Notes under the pieces: model-generated
The model's input: the letters and a program-made list of their open reading frames with translations, nothing else
Told to the model about the DNA's origin: nothing
The model's database searches: none
NCBI GenBank assembly: GCA_021372355.1
Contig: JAJFUQ010000146.1
Span: 1 to 64,000 of the forward strand
Source of the DNA: Nocardiaceae bacterium
GTDB lineage: Bacteria; Actinomycetota; Actinomycetes; Mycobacteriales; Mycobacteriaceae
Direction: 5' to 3'
Length of the DNA stretch: 64,000 nucleotides
In this document: positions 8,380 through 17,807 of the stretch, in pieces
Numbering within the stretch: the first letter of the stretch is position 1
How the letters are laid out: the number at the start of each line of letters is the position of its first letter
Position numbers and translations under genes: made by a program

Positions 8380-11313
8380 ATGACACCCAGGCCGATTCGA
8401 ATCATTCGCGCGCAGCTGAGGAGCGCTCGGCAGTTCGCCGAGGCGGTTCGTCGGGACCCGCGAATACTCCGCGAAATCGGAGCCGAATTGATGGGCCGGA
8501 AGCACACCGGTCCGGCTCCGGTTCCGGGTTCGGCTGCCGCACCGCCAGAATTGGACGGCTTCGACCGGCAGACTCGGGCCAGCGTTCACCTCGCTGCCGG
8601 GCCCAAAACCGTCGCGGCCTTTGTGAGCGACCTTGGTCGTCTGCCGGACTGGTTGACGGTCCATGCCGGATTCCGGGGCGAGCCACCCGTGGCGGCATAT
8701 CCGGGTCTCGAGTTCATCCAGCAGGCCAAGCTCATGGGAATTCCTGCCGATGTCGCGTGGACTGTCGTTTCGGTCGGCGACGCGGGAGTCGAGATGCGCG
8801 GCAGCGGGCCGATGGGTCTCACGCTGGGGTTCTGGCTGGTCGTCGAGCCTGACGCCCCGGGAGAGTCGACGTTGTCGGTGTTTGTCGGGCTTGCGGGTCA
8901 GCCCGTGGCGGGCCCGCTCGGAGCATCGCTGCTGCGCAGTTTCACCGAAAGTCTCGAGGAGTCGCTTGAGCGGCTCTCGGTGGCCGTCGGGTCGTCGGAC
9001 GGCGCGAAAGCAACTTCGCGTCAGCCGGTTCTGCACGAAGCCACCGGAACCATGCTGCCGCCGAACACCCCGGTCCTCGTCGGCGTCGGGCAAGTCGTCG
9101 ACAGGATGCCGAATCCGGCACGCGATCCGGCGGCAATGGCCGCCCAAGCTCTTCGACAAGCGGCTCGCGACTGCGGTGCCGGTGAGGCGATGCTCCGGTC
9201 CGCCGATGCGGTGTTCGCGGTTGCTTCCGCGTCTTGGCAGTACCGCGATCTCGGTGCGGCCGTCGCTGCTGCGTTGGGTGCAGCGCCCGCCGAAACAGTG
9301 CAATCCGTGCCCTTCGGAGGGGACGCCGGACAAGTGCTCGTGAACGAGGCGGCAGAGTCGGTCGCCACCGGGAAGCACCGAATCGTGCTGGTGGCAGGTG
9401 CCGAAGCGGGTGCCACGCTGGCCAGCCACCCCACGTTGTCCTGGCCCGGGCAGCCGTCGACCGTTCGTCCGACTCGAGTCGTCGGCGTGGACAAGCCGGG
9501 CAACAACGACTCGGAAACCGCGGTCGGACTCGGGGCTCCGATCTATCTCTTCGCGCTCATGGACTCGGCGAATCGCCGCCGCCTCGGTCTGCCGCCGCGC
9601 GAGCATGCGTACGCCAACGCGGCGCTGTGGTCGACGTTGTCGACGATTGCGGCGCAGAACCCGTATGCATGGCAGCCGCAGGAATTCGACGCGGATTCGC
9701 TCCTCGACGTCTCCGACGGCAACCGCATGATCACGTCGCCGTACACCAAGCTGCTGTGCGCGAATTTGCAGGTGGACATGGCCAGCGGTGTCATCGTCTG
9801 CAGCGCGGCAGCGGCGCAGGAGGCGGGAATTCCGCAGGACAAATGGGTCTTCATTCACGCTGGAGCGTCGGCGCACGACGAATGGTTCGCGACCGAGCGC
9901 GCCGATTTGGCGGCGTCTCCGGCGATCCGGACGATCGGCAGGTCTGCGCTCGATCATGCGGGCCTGAGCATCGACGACATCGATGAAGTCGACTTCTACT
10001 CGTGCTTCCCGTCCGCCGTCCAGATCGCGGCGCGCGAGTTAGGGCTGCCGATCAACGATCCTTCTCGACCCTTGTCGGTGACGGGTGGGTTGACGTTCGG
10101 CGGTGGCCCGGGCAACAACTTCGCTGGTCACTCGATATCGACGATGGTCGAGCGACTGCGCAGCCGTCCGGAGTCGTACGGTCTGACGACGTCGCTTGGC
10201 TGGTACCTCACCAAGCACTCGATCGGGGTGTACTCGGCCAAACCGCCGGCGAAGCCATATCAGTACCTCAAGCCGTTCGTCGATCACCCGCCGTCGCGAC
10301 CGGTACGTACCACCTATCGCGGGTCTGCGGTGATCGATGCGTACACCGTGCCGTACGGCCGTGATGGAGAACCGGAAGCGGCGATCGTCAGCGCGATCGC
10401 ACCGGACGGGTCCCGCGTACTCGTGCGCGTCAAGGCACCCGATGTCATCAGTGAACTCCTCGATGACGACGCATTGGGTCTTCCGGTCATGGTGGAAGGG
10501 GATGCCGTCACCATCACCAGTCGCGATCGAACCGATCTGCCTGCGCCACCTGAACCGCCGGTTCTCGTGGAACGTCGTGGACCGGTCATGGTGATCACGT
10601 TGAACCGGCCCGAGGTTCGCAATGCCGTCAACCTCGCCATGGCGACGGCCCTCGAACGAGCCATCGACAGTTTCGAAGCTGACCCCATGGCGCAGGTTGC
10701 GATCCTCACTGGCGCCGGCGGCTACTTCAGCGCGGGCATGGATCTTAAAGCCGCTGCGCGCGGAGAGGTTCCGATGACGGAGCGGCGCGGACCGCTCGGC
10801 CTTGCGGGACGGCCGCCGCGGAAACCGCTCATTGCGGCCGTCGAGGGTCCAGCGCTCGCTGGCGGCTGTGAACTGGCACTCTCGGCTGACCTCATCGTCG
10901 CCGCTTCGAATTCCCAGTTCGGAATTCCGGAACCGAAGCGCGGACTCGTCGCAGCCGGCGGCGGTGTTTATCGGTTGCGAGAGCGACTGCCCCGAAACAT
11001 CGCTATGCAGCTCGCCCTCACCGGCGATCCGATGCCGGCGGCGGCACTGGCTTCGTATGGGCTGGTCAACGAAGTGACCGAACCCGGCCAGGCGCTTGCC
11101 GGGGCTCTGCGGCTGGCCGAACAGATCGCGGTCAATGCACCCCTGAGCTTGCTCGCGAGCAAACAAATCATCGACGAGAGCAGCGATTGGTCGACCGGAG
11201 AAGCGTTCGCGCGGCAGAACGACATCGCGTCTCAGGCGTTGTTCTCGGCCGATGCGACAGAAGGGATCATGGCCTTCGCGGAGAAGCGGGCGCCCGTGTG
11301 GACCGGTCGCTGA
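8380..11313 (+). CDS. SRPBCC / thiolase-like (TLP1-type) / crotonase three-domain fusion
   Basis: One uninterrupted 977-residue frame. Residues about 50-200 resemble an SRPBCC lipid-binding domain (ASVHLAAGPKTVAAFVSDL). About 230-640 is a thiolase-superfamily domain with GGPGNNFAGHSI; the usual nucleophilic cysteine region reads VQSVPFGGDAG, without cysteine. About 640-720 matches the extra C-terminal domain of thiolase-like protein type 1. About 726-977 is a crotonase domain retaining both acid/base glutamates (E831 in GGCELAL, E851 in GIPEPKRG). The ATG at 8380 has GAGGAG six bases upstream. Likely cytosolic acyl-CoA or lipid chemistry with the hydratase part active and the thiolase part non-classical; the substrate is unknown. 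Control by the adjacent TetR is inferred. Confidence 0.88.
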   Translation: MTPRPIRIIRAQLRSARQFAEAVRRDPRILREIGAELMGRKHTGPAPVPGSAAAPPELDGFDRQTRASVHLAAGPKTVAAFVSDLGRLPDWLTVHAGFRGEPPVAAYPGLEFIQQAKLMGIPADVAWTVVSVGDAGVEMRGSGPMGLTLGFWLVVEPDAPGESTLSVFVGLAGQPVAGPLGASLLRSFTESLEESLERLSVAVGSSDGAKATSRQPVLHEATGTMLPPNTPVLVGVGQVVDRMPNPARDPAAMAAQALRQAARDCGAGEAMLRSADAVFAVASASWQYRDLGAAVAAALGAAPAETVQSVPFGGDAGQVLVNEAAESVATGKHRIVLVAGAEAGATLASHPTLSWPGQPSTVRPTRVVGVDKPGNNDSETAVGLGAPIYLFALMDSANRRRLGLPPREHAYANAALWSTLSTIAAQNPYAWQPQEFDADSLLDVSDGNRMITSPYTKLLCANLQVDMASGVIVCSAAAAQEAGIPQDKWVFIHAGASAHDEWFATERADLAASPAIRTIGRSALDHAGLSIDDIDEVDFYSCFPSAVQIAARELGLPINDPSRPLSVTGGLTFGGGPGNNFAGHSISTMVERLRSRPESYGLTTSLGWYLTKHSIGVYSAKPPAKPYQYLKPFVDHPPSRPVRTTYRGSAVIDAYTVPYGRDGEPEAAIVSAIAPDGSRVLVRVKAPDVISELLDDDALGLPVMVEGDAVTITSRDRTDLPAPPEPPVLVERRGPVMVITLNRPEVRNAVNLAMATALERAIDSFEADPMAQVAILTGAGGYFSAGMDLKAAARGEVPMTERRGPLGLAGRPPRKPLIAAVEGPALAGGCELALSADLIVAASNSQFGIPEPKRGLVAAGGGVYRLRERLPRNIAMQLALTGDPMPAAALASYGLVNEVTEPGQALAGALRLAEQIAVNAPLSLLASKQIIDESSDWSTGEAFARQNDIASQALFSADATEGIMAFAEKRAPVWTGR

Positions 11314-11332
11314 GGGGGCGCCGCGGCCCCGG

Positions 11333-11728
11333 TCATTCACCGCTGAGCGTCTCCAGCGCTTTCGCCAACCGCGCGGCCGCTTGTTCCGCGACAGGCTTCA
11401 AGCCTGGTGCGGAGGTGACCTCTGCGAGCAGTAGCGGGTTCATGGCCTCGACGAGCACTCGGCCCGAATCAAGAGCACGTACCACCACGTTGCAGGGCAG
11501 CAGCACTCCGACCTGCCGGTTCGCACTCAAAGCCTGGTAGGCCAGCGGCGGGTTGCACGCCCCAAGGATGAGGTAGTCCTCGATGTCGTGACCGAGCTTG
11601 GCTTTGATCGTGGTTTTCATGTCGATCTCGGTGAGGACTCCGAATCCCTGTTCGGCCAGTGCTGCCCTGGTACGAGCCACCGTGTCTTCGAACGGGGCTG
11701 TGACGGTCGTCGTCAACGCAAGTTCCAT
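11333..11728 (-). CDS. DUF302 family protein
   Basis: 131-residue cytosolic protein of the DUF302 family: an N-terminal ELALTTTVTAPFEDTVARTRAALAEQ, the central ILGACNPPLAYQAL and LLPCNVVVRAL (the two family cysteine motifs), then a helical tail. DUF302 folds are small alpha/beta domains of uncertain function. The ATG at 11728 is preceded by GGAGGGAA. Convergent with the fusion gene, 19 bases apart. Confidence 0.85.
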   Translation of the reverse strand: MELALTTTVTAPFEDTVARTRAALAEQGFGVLTEIDMKTTIKAKLGHDIEDYLILGACNPPLAYQALSANRQVGVLLPCNVVVRALDSGRVLVEAMNPLLLAEVTSAPGLKPVAEQAAARLAKALETLSGE

Positions 11729-11849
11729 GGCAATTCCCTCCTCAGCGGTTGACTTGACGTTATGCCGCGGCCGGTCGGGCCCGGCAGGGAGGAAAGTCCC
11801 TGATCGTCACCAAGAATGAAGATCCCGGTCAATGCGGTCGCGAACCAAG

Positions 11850-11884
11850 AAATGGCCTGGCCCCTCGTTGGGGCCAGGCCATTT
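11850..11884 (-). terminator. Terminator of lexA
   Basis: Perfect 15-bp stem (11850-11864 with 11870-11884) around a 5-base loop, starting 10 bases after the lexA stop on the minus strand. The stem ends ATTT followed by a short T-rich tail. Confidence 0.85.
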
Positions 11885-11893
11885 GTCGAACGT

Positions 11894-12604
11894 TTATACG
11901 CGGCGCATGACCGTGACGACCTTGCCGAGGATCGTCGCGTCGTTGCCCGGGATGGGTTCGAACAGCGCGTTGTGCGGCATGAGCCAGACGTTTCCGTCTT
12001 TGCGTTTGAACGTCTTGACCGTCGCCTCGCCGTCGATCATGGCTGCGACGATTTCGCCGTTGTCGGCGACGTTCTGCTGCCGTACGACGACCCAGTCGCC
12101 GTCGCAGATCGCGGCGTCGATCATCGACTCACCGACGACCTTGAGCAGGAAGAGCGAGCCTTCACCGACCAGTTCGCGGGGCAGCGGGAAGATCTCTTCG
12201 ACAGCTTCTTCGGCGAGGATCGGACCACCGGCGGCGATGCGGCCGAGGACCGGTACATAAGCCGGCGCAGGAAGTGACGCGCCACCCGGTTCGGGCGATC
12301 GAGGTGTGTCGTCGAGGTTTCGAACATCAACGGCGCGTGGACGATTCGCGTCCCGACGAAGGAAGCCCTTGCGTTCGAGCGTGCGTAATTGGTGCGCGAC
12401 GGACGACGTCGAGGTGAGGCCGACGGCATCGCCGATTTCGCGGATGCTCGGCGGATAGCCCCGCTCCGAGACGGACGAGCGAATGACTTCGAGAACCTTT
12501 CGCTGGCGCTCGGTGAGAACCGACGGATCGACGTCCACCCGATCGATCGAGTCCAGCGAATCGACATCTGAGCCGCCGGTACCGCTGCGGTCTCTCCCAG
12601 CCAT
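11894..12604 (-). CDS. lexA: SOS repressor LexA
   Basis: Represses DNA-damage genes and self-cleaves when RecA is activated. 236 residues. An N-terminal winged helix-turn-helix ([24 protein letters not shown], about residues 45-75) precedes the S24 peptidase domain. The Ala-Gly cleavage site is in GRIAAGGPI, the nucleophile serine in VVGESMIDA and the general-base lysine in [11 protein letters not shown] 12604 has an AGGGAGA ribosome site; the frame runs upstream to 12706 through the promoter. An SOS box lies 62 bases upstream, so it is autoregulated. Divergent from the ChiZ-like gene. Confidence 0.97.
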   Translation of the reverse strand: MAGRDRSGTGGSDVDSLDSIDRVDVDPSVLTERQRKVLEVIRSSVSERGYPPSIREIGDAVGLTSTSSVAHQLRTLERKGFLRRDANRPRAVDVRNLDDTPRSPEPGGASLPAPAYVPVLGRIAAGGPILAEEAVEEIFPLPRELVGEGSLFLLKVVGESMIDAAICDGDWVVVRQQNVADNGEIVAAMIDGEATVKTFKRKDGNVWLMPHNALFEPIPGNDATILGKVVTVMRRV

Positions 12605-12665
12605 GAGATGTCTCCCTTCACTGCTTCTCTGTCGGACCTGAATGTAGCGCAGCGGCACACCGTTA

Positions 12666-12681
12666 TCAAACATCTGTTCGA
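12666..12681. promoter_or_regulatory. SOS box upstream of lexA
   Basis: TCAAAC-N4-GTTCGA, one mismatch from the mycobacterial consensus TCGAAC-N4-GTTCGA. It lies 62 bases from the lexA start. Confidence 0.75.
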
Positions 12682-12731
12682 TGTTTTTCCGAATCTGTCG
12701 TGACACTTGTCAGAGGGGGGTGCTACAAAAT

Positions 12732-12747
12732 TCGAACAGGCGTTCAT
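12732..12747. promoter_or_regulatory. SOS box upstream of the ChiZ-like gene
   Basis: TCGAAC-N4-GTTCAT, two mismatches in the right half. It lies 61 bases before the ATG at 12808. Additional TCGAAC half-sites follow within 40 bases (12748 onward, near 12759 and near 12772). Confidence 0.6.
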
Positions 12748-12807
12748 CGAACGCAATTTCGAACACCCGCGGTCGAACGGCCGCAACGCATGACAGGGGA
12801 GACAGAG

Positions 12808-13155
12808 ATGACCATCGCAATCGACACTCACAACTTCCGCTCGAGCACCCCGTTCGACCCGGAGCGCTGGCGCCGCACCTACTCGGGGGGTTCGCGTCAG
12901 GTCGCGCACAGCGCGCGTTCGGGCCGAGCACCTCGGCGAGAGTTTAGCTACGGCAACGCATTCCGCTACACCGAGCAGTCTCACCAGGACTTGCCGGAGC
13001 AGACGATCAACGTCGTGACGCTCATCGTCGCGGCTCTGCTCACGGCTCTGGTCGTCGTGGGTCTCGTCGCGATTGCAGACTTCGCCTCAGGTGGCGGCAT
13101 GCCGGGTGGGTTTCCGGTGGCAGCGGCCGTCGCCGGCACCGAGGGCGGTAGGTAA
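12808..13155 (+). CDS. ChiZ/YneA-like SOS-induced membrane protein lacking LysM
   Basis: 115-residue protein in the position of mycobacterial chiZ (Rv2719c): divergent from lexA and followed by nrdR. It has a positively charged cytoplasmic N-terminal region of about 65 residues and one transmembrane helix ([25 protein letters not shown]). A short Gly/Ala-rich extracytoplasmic tail follows. Mtb ChiZ carries a C-terminal LysM domain; none is visible here. ATG 12808 has AGGGGAG upstream, and the SOS box predicts damage induction. Probably delays cell division during SOS, by analogy only. Confidence 0.75.
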   Translation: MTIAIDTHNFRSSTPFDPERWRRTYSGGSRQVAHSARSGRAPRREFSYGNAFRYTEQSHQDLPEQTINVVTLIVAALLTALVVVGLVAIADFASGGGMPGGFPVAAAVAGTEGGR

Positions 13156-13325
13156 TGGCATCGCCGGAACGGGCGCCGATGTGGCTTCCGCTCGCGGACG
13201 AGGCCGGCGGCGTGCCGGGGACCGTGCGGGTATTGTTTGGAAAGGTTGGCCATGCACGGCCGAGCGCGCTGGGAACGGTTCCCTTTCTCGACCCGCAGCG
13301 CCACGGTCTCGACAAAGGACGTGAT

Positions 13326-13784
13326 ATGCACTGCCCTTTCTGCCGGAATCCCGACTCTCGCGTCGTGGACTCTCGTGAGGCGGAGGAAGGTTCTGCAATT
13401 CGTCGTCGCCGAGCGTGTCCGTCCTGTGGCCGCCGATTCACAACCGTCGAAACCGCAGTTCTTGCCGTGGTGAAACGGAGCGGCGTCACCGAACCGTTCA
13501 GTCGCGAGAAGGTCATTCGCGGCGTTCGCCGGGCCTGCCAGGGGCGCGATGTCGACGACGACGCCTTGATGCAGCTCGCCCAGAAGGTCGAAGACGCGGT
13601 TCGGGCTTCGGGCTCTGCCGAGATTCCCTCGCACGAAGTGGGTTTGGCGATCCTTGGGCCGCTGCGCGACCTCGACGAGGTGGCCTACCTGCGCTTTGCG
13701 TCGGTGTACCGGTCGTTTTCGTCGGCTGATGATTTCGAACGCGAGATCCAGGATCTTCGCCAACACCGCACGAAGGCGAAGTAG
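13326..13784 (+). CDS. nrdR: Transcriptional repressor NrdR
   Basis: Represses ribonucleotide reductase genes when (d)ATP is bound. 152 residues. The N-terminal zinc ribbon is complete (CPFC near residues 3-6 and CPSCGRRF near 31-38), followed by TVE and an ATP-cone domain ([22 protein letters not shown]). ATG 13326 has AAGGA upstream; the frame is open back to 13155 but homology starts at MHCPFC. A 170-base gap separates it from the ChiZ-like gene, so it may have its own promoter. Confidence 0.96.
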   Translation: MHCPFCRNPDSRVVDSREAEEGSAIRRRRACPSCGRRFTTVETAVLAVVKRSGVTEPFSREKVIRGVRRACQGRDVDDDALMQLAQKVEDAVRASGSAEIPSHEVGLAILGPLRDLDEVAYLRFASVYRSFSSADDFEREIQDLRQHRTKAK

Positions 13785-13799
13785 GGGCACGCCGCACTT

Positions 13800-16700
13800 T
13801 CAGTGCCGCGCCTCGGCGATCGCGGTTCGCACGCGCTTCTCCGAGATCGGATACGCCGTGCCGACTCGCTGAGCGAACAGACTGACCCTCAACTCCTCGA
13901 GCATCCATCGGATGTTGTCGACGGCCGCGCCGTCGCGTCGATCCGCGGGGAGTGAGTCCTTGAGATCTTCATATTCCGCCTCGAGCTGTTCGAGGACGAC
14001 CTGGTGCTGCGCGTCCCGAGCAGCGTTCGATGCATAATTCTGTGCCCGGACAGCCGCCGCTTCGACATAGCGCGGCAGTGCACGCAACCGCTCCGCGCCG
14101 AACTCAGTGGCGAACCCGTCGAACACCAACGCGCGCAGGTGCGTTTCCAGTACCTGTCGAATTGGTCCCGGCGTCGCCGCCGCAGATTCCAGCGCATTCC
14201 GCCACTCATTGAGCACCGCCACGGCCGCGTGGACGGTGGAAACCACTTCGTCGGGCAGCTCTGCCGCGACTCGTTTCCGCAGCTCGACGTACTCAGTCGG
14301 CGTCCACGCGAAGCCTCCGCACCGCGGAACCAGGGCATCGATCGCGGCCCGCCGACAGTCGTCGATGAAGGCCTCGGCAGTGCCGGACGGATTGTGGCCC
14401 AATGCGAGACGTTCAACGGTCGACATCGAACCCAGGACGTACTTCGTACTTGCCGGCAATTCCGCATGAAGAAGTTCTCGCGTACCGATACGCATCGCGT
14501 CCGCCTGCTGCGATGCCGTCGAATACACACGGACTGCAACGCCGCCGGGTTCGGCGGTCAGCGCAGGATAGGCGTTGACGCGGTGCCCGCCGATCGTGCC
14601 GCTGATCTTGCGCGGAACGTCGCCGAGGGCGTCCGCGGTCCACGCCTTCGCCGGCGCGCGCTCGAACCGAGCCGTCGCGCGCGACACCTGCCGTTCGACC
14701 CGTGGCGCGACGTTCTGCCTCAGGTCATCGAGGTTCTTCGACCGCGCGGTGATCGAGCCGTCTTCGGCGATGGCCGCGAAGTTCATTCGCAGGTGACCGG
14801 GCAGTTCGCCGAGGTCGAAGTCGGACGGATGGATCTGCGTTCCGCCCAATCTCGATAGTTCCGGCGCCAATGCCTCGATGATCGGCTTCGAGCGCGGAGT
14901 CATCGCGGCCAAGGCTGCCTGCGCGAAGTCGGGCGCGGGGACGACGAGGCGACGCAGGTGCTTCGGCAGCGACTTGATGAGTGCCGTCACGAGTTCTTCC
15001 CGCATTCCGGGCACAAGCCAATCGAATCCCGTGTTCGAGACCTGCGCGATGAGCGGTGCCGGAATCCGGACGGTGACGCCGTCGGTGTCGCTGCCCGGTT
15101 CGAACGAGTACGTCAGGTCGAACTGCATCTCACCCTGACGCCACGCGCCGGGATAGTCGGTGCGCGAAACGTCGTCGGCGCCGTCGTTGATGACCGATTC
15201 GAGCGTGAAGTCGAGAAGGTCTGGCTGCTTCTTGCGTGCGTCCCGCCACCATCGGTCGAAATGCCGTCCGCTGACGACGTCCTTCGGAATTCGCTTGTCG
15301 TAGAAGGCGAACAGCGAATCCTCATCGACGACGAGGCCTCGACGGCGCGCACGATCCTCGATCGACGAGGCCTGCTCGAGAATCGAATCGTTGTGCGTGA
15401 GGAATGCGTGTTTCGACTCCCACTCCCGGTTGACGAGCGCGTGCCGGATGAACAATTCGCGGCTGTGTTCGGGGTCGATGCGCGCGAAGTTAACCGCTCG
15501 TCGCGCCACGATCGGCACGCCGTACAAGGACACGCGCTCGTACGCCATGGCCGCGGCATTGCGCGTCGACCAGTGCGGTTCGCTGTAACTGCGCTTCACG
15601 AGATGCTCGGCGAACTCTTCGGCCCACTCGGGCTCGATGCGGGCGACCGTTCGGCCCCACAAGCGTGATGTCTCCACGAGTTCGACAGCCATCACGCACG
15701 CCGGAGTCTTCTTGCCGAGCGACGAGCTGGGGAAGATCGCGAACTTCGCGCCGCGGGCGCCGAGGTACTCGCGATCGTTGGCGTCAGCGCTGCGGACGCC
15801 GATGTGCGACAGCAGACCGGACACGACCGCTCGATGGACGGCGTCCGGTGCCGCGGCTGCCGTATTCGGCGTCCACCCGAGGTCCTTGGCGATCGTAGAG
15901 AGCTGTCCGTGCAGGTCCTGCCATTCGCGAATACGCAACCAGTGCAGGAACTCTGCGCGACACATCCGACGGAACGCGCTCGACGACAGGTCGCGGCGCT
16001 GCTCGGTGAGGTACTCCCACAGCTTCAAGTACGACAGCACGTCAGAGCCGTCGACGCGGAATCGGGCGTGGGCGGTGTCCGCGGCCTGCTGATGCTCGGT
16101 CGGGCGTTCCCGGACGTCCTGGATCGACAGTCCGGAAACGATGATCAGAGTTTCGGCGAGGCAGCCCGACGCATGGCCTTGCGCGAGAATTCGTGCCATT
16201 CGCGGGTCGACCGGGAGGCGGGCGAGCTGCCGTCCCATGGGTGTGAGTCGCGGGATGTGGTCTTCCTCCGGAGCGGAGATCGCACCCAATTCGTGCAGGA
16301 GGGCGAGGCCGTCCCGGATGTTGCGCTCATCCGGCGGATCGACGAACGGGAAGATCGACACGTCGCCGAGGCCGAGGTTCGCCATCTGCAGAATGACCGA
16401 AGCCAAGTTGGTGCGCAGGATCTCCGGCTCGGTGAATGCCGGCCGATCCTCGAAGTCCTGCTCCGAATAGAGGCGGATGGAGATGCCGTCCGCGACACGT
16501 CCGCATCGGCCGGATCGCTGCCGTGCAGAGGCCTGGGAGATTTCCTCGATGGGCAGACGCTGGACCTTGGTTCGCTTGGAGTACCGCGAGATTCGCGCCG
16601 TGCCGGGGTCGATCACGTAACGAATACCGGGAACGGTCAGCGAGGTTTCGGCGACATTCGTCGCGAGAACGACGCGTCGGCCGGTGTGCGCCGAGAACAC

Positions 16701-17732
16701 GCGATGCTGCTCGGCGATCGACAGTCGCGCGTAGAGCGGCAGGATCTCGGTGCGTGGCAGATTGAGGTCGCGGAGGGCATCGGCCGTATCGCGGATCTCG
16801 CGCTCACCGGACAGGAAGACCAGCACGTCGCCGTCGCCGGCCGCGAACAGTTCTTGTACTGCGGTACCGATTGCATCGACCGCGTCGAGTTCGATGATCT
16901 CGTCGTCCGTCTCCACGGTCAGCGGTCGATAGCGGATCTCGACCGGATACGTGCGCCCGGACACTTCCACGATCGGCGCCGGAACGCCGTCGACCGCAAA
17001 GTGATTCGCGAAGCGTTCGGGATCGATCGTCGCCGAGGTGATGATGACCTTGAGTTCCGGGCGGCGGGGGAGCAGTTGCTTGAGGTAGCCGAGCAGGAAG
17101 TCGATGTTGAGGCTACGTTCGTGCGCCTCGTCGATGATGATCGTGTCGTAGCGGCGAAGCATGCGATCGCGCTGGATCTCGTTGAGCAGGATGCCGTCCG
17201 TCATGAGCCGCACCAGCGTCGTATCCGACATGTGGTCGGTGAAGCGGACGGAATATCCGACGACCCCGCCGATTTCGCCGCCCAGTTCTTCGGCGATGCG
17301 CTCGGCCACGGTTCGCGCTGCCAGTCGGCGGGGCTGCGTGTGGCCGATGACCCCGCGTACTCCACGGCCGAGCTCGAGGCAGATCTTGGGAATCTGAGTG
17401 GTTTTTCCGGAGCCGGTCTCGCCCGCGACAATGACGACCTGGTGGGCCTTGATCGCCGCCGCGATGTCATCGCGGCGTTCGCTCACCGGAAGCTGTGGTG
17501 GGAAGGTGATCTCGGGGACTGCTGCGTGGCGGGCTGCCACACGTGCCTCCGCCTGCGCCAACGCCTTCTCGACGGACGCGACGTCGTGATCGTTCGCGAT
17601 ACGTTCAATCCGGCGCGAGAGACGATGGGCGTCCGCGTACGTTAAGGCGGAGAGGCGTCCTCCGTAGCGAGGATCAGATCGGCGGGAGGGCCGCCTTGGA
17701 TGGTGGCCTGGCACCTGGCGATCGGAAGACAT
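13800..17732 (-). CDS. hrpA: ATP-dependent RNA helicase HrpA
   Basis: DEAH-box RNA helicase of 1310 residues, full length for HrpA. Motif I is GETGSGKTTQ (about residue 104), motif II DEAH in IIDEAHERSL, motif III SAT in IITSATID and motif VI QRSGRCGRVADG. The HA2/OB and DUF3418 regions follow through the long C-terminal half. It acts in the cytosol on mRNA and ribosome-linked RNA. The ATG at 17732 is used; shorter starts around residue 29 are possible. Convergent with nrdR (15-base gap) and divergent from the aminotransferase at 17808. Confidence 0.95.
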   Translation of the reverse strand: MSSDRQVPGHHPRRPSRRSDPRYGGRLSALTYADAHRLSRRIERIANDHDVASVEKALAQAEARVAARHAAVPEITFPPQLPVSERRDDIAAAIKAHQVVIVAGETGSGKTTQIPKICLELGRGVRGVIGHTQPRRLAARTVAERIAEELGGEIGGVVGYSVRFTDHMSDTTLVRLMTDGILLNEIQRDRMLRRYDTIIIDEAHERSLNIDFLLGYLKQLLPRRPELKVIITSATIDPERFANHFAVDGVPAPIVEVSGRTYPVEIRYRPLTVETDDEIIELDAVDAIGTAVQELFAAGDGDVLVFLSGEREIRDTADALRDLNLPRTEILPLYARLSIAEQHRVFSAHTGRRVVLATNVAETSLTVPGIRYVIDPGTARISRYSKRTKVQRLPIEEISQASARQRSGRCGRVADGISIRLYSEQDFEDRPAFTEPEILRTNLASVILQMANLGLGDVSIFPFVDPPDERNIRDGLALLHELGAISAPEEDHIPRLTPMGRQLARLPVDPRMARILAQGHASGCLAETLIIVSGLSIQDVRERPTEHQQAADTAHARFRVDGSDVLSYLKLWEYLTEQRRDLSSSAFRRMCRAEFLHWLRIREWQDLHGQLSTIAKDLGWTPNTAAAAPDAVHRAVVSGLLSHIGVRSADANDREYLGARGAKFAIFPSSSLGKKTPACVMAVELVETSRLWGRTVARIEPEWAEEFAEHLVKRSYSEPHWSTRNAAAMAYERVSLYGVPIVARRAVNFARIDPEHSRELFIRHALVNREWESKHAFLTHNDSILEQASSIEDRARRRGLVVDEDSLFAFYDKRIPKDVVSGRHFDRWWRDARKKQPDLLDFTLESVINDGADDVSRTDYPGAWRQGEMQFDLTYSFEPGSDTDGVTVRIPAPLIAQVSNTGFDWLVPGMREELVTALIKSLPKHLRRLVVPAPDFAQAALAAMTPRSKPIIEALAPELSRLGGTQIHPSDFDLGELPGHLRMNFAAIAEDGSITARSKNLDDLRQNVAPRVERQVSRATARFERAPAKAWTADALGDVPRKISGTIGGHRVNAYPALTAEPGGVAVRVYSTASQQADAMRIGTRELLHAELPASTKYVLGSMSTVERLALGHNPSGTAEAFIDDCRRAAIDALVPRCGGFAWTPTEYVELRKRVAAELPDEVVSTVHAAVAVLNEWRNALESAAATPGPIRQVLETHLRALVFDGFATEFGAERLRALPRYVEAAAVRAQNYASNAARDAQHQVVLEQLEAEYEDLKDSLPADRRDGAAVDNIRWMLEELRVSLFAQRVGTAYPISEKRVRTAIAEARH

Positions 17733-17807
17733 ACTGAATACAGGTTATCGAAGTGCGGGACTGGGGTGGACCGCACAATTGCTCGAAAGACGATGGGGGA
17801 GTTTCTG

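Noticed and set aside
8293-9957. Open minus-strand extension of the TetR frame (766 residues in total)
   Set aside because: Upstream of residue 1 of TetR the frame is the mirror of the fusion gene, with Arg/His/Gly-rich low-complexity sequence and no family. High GC keeps the opposite strand open.
15804-17645. Plus-strand frame of 613 residues opposite hrpA
   Set aside because: Shadow frame in high-GC DNA: no start signal, no domains, and the true helicase motifs are on the other strand.
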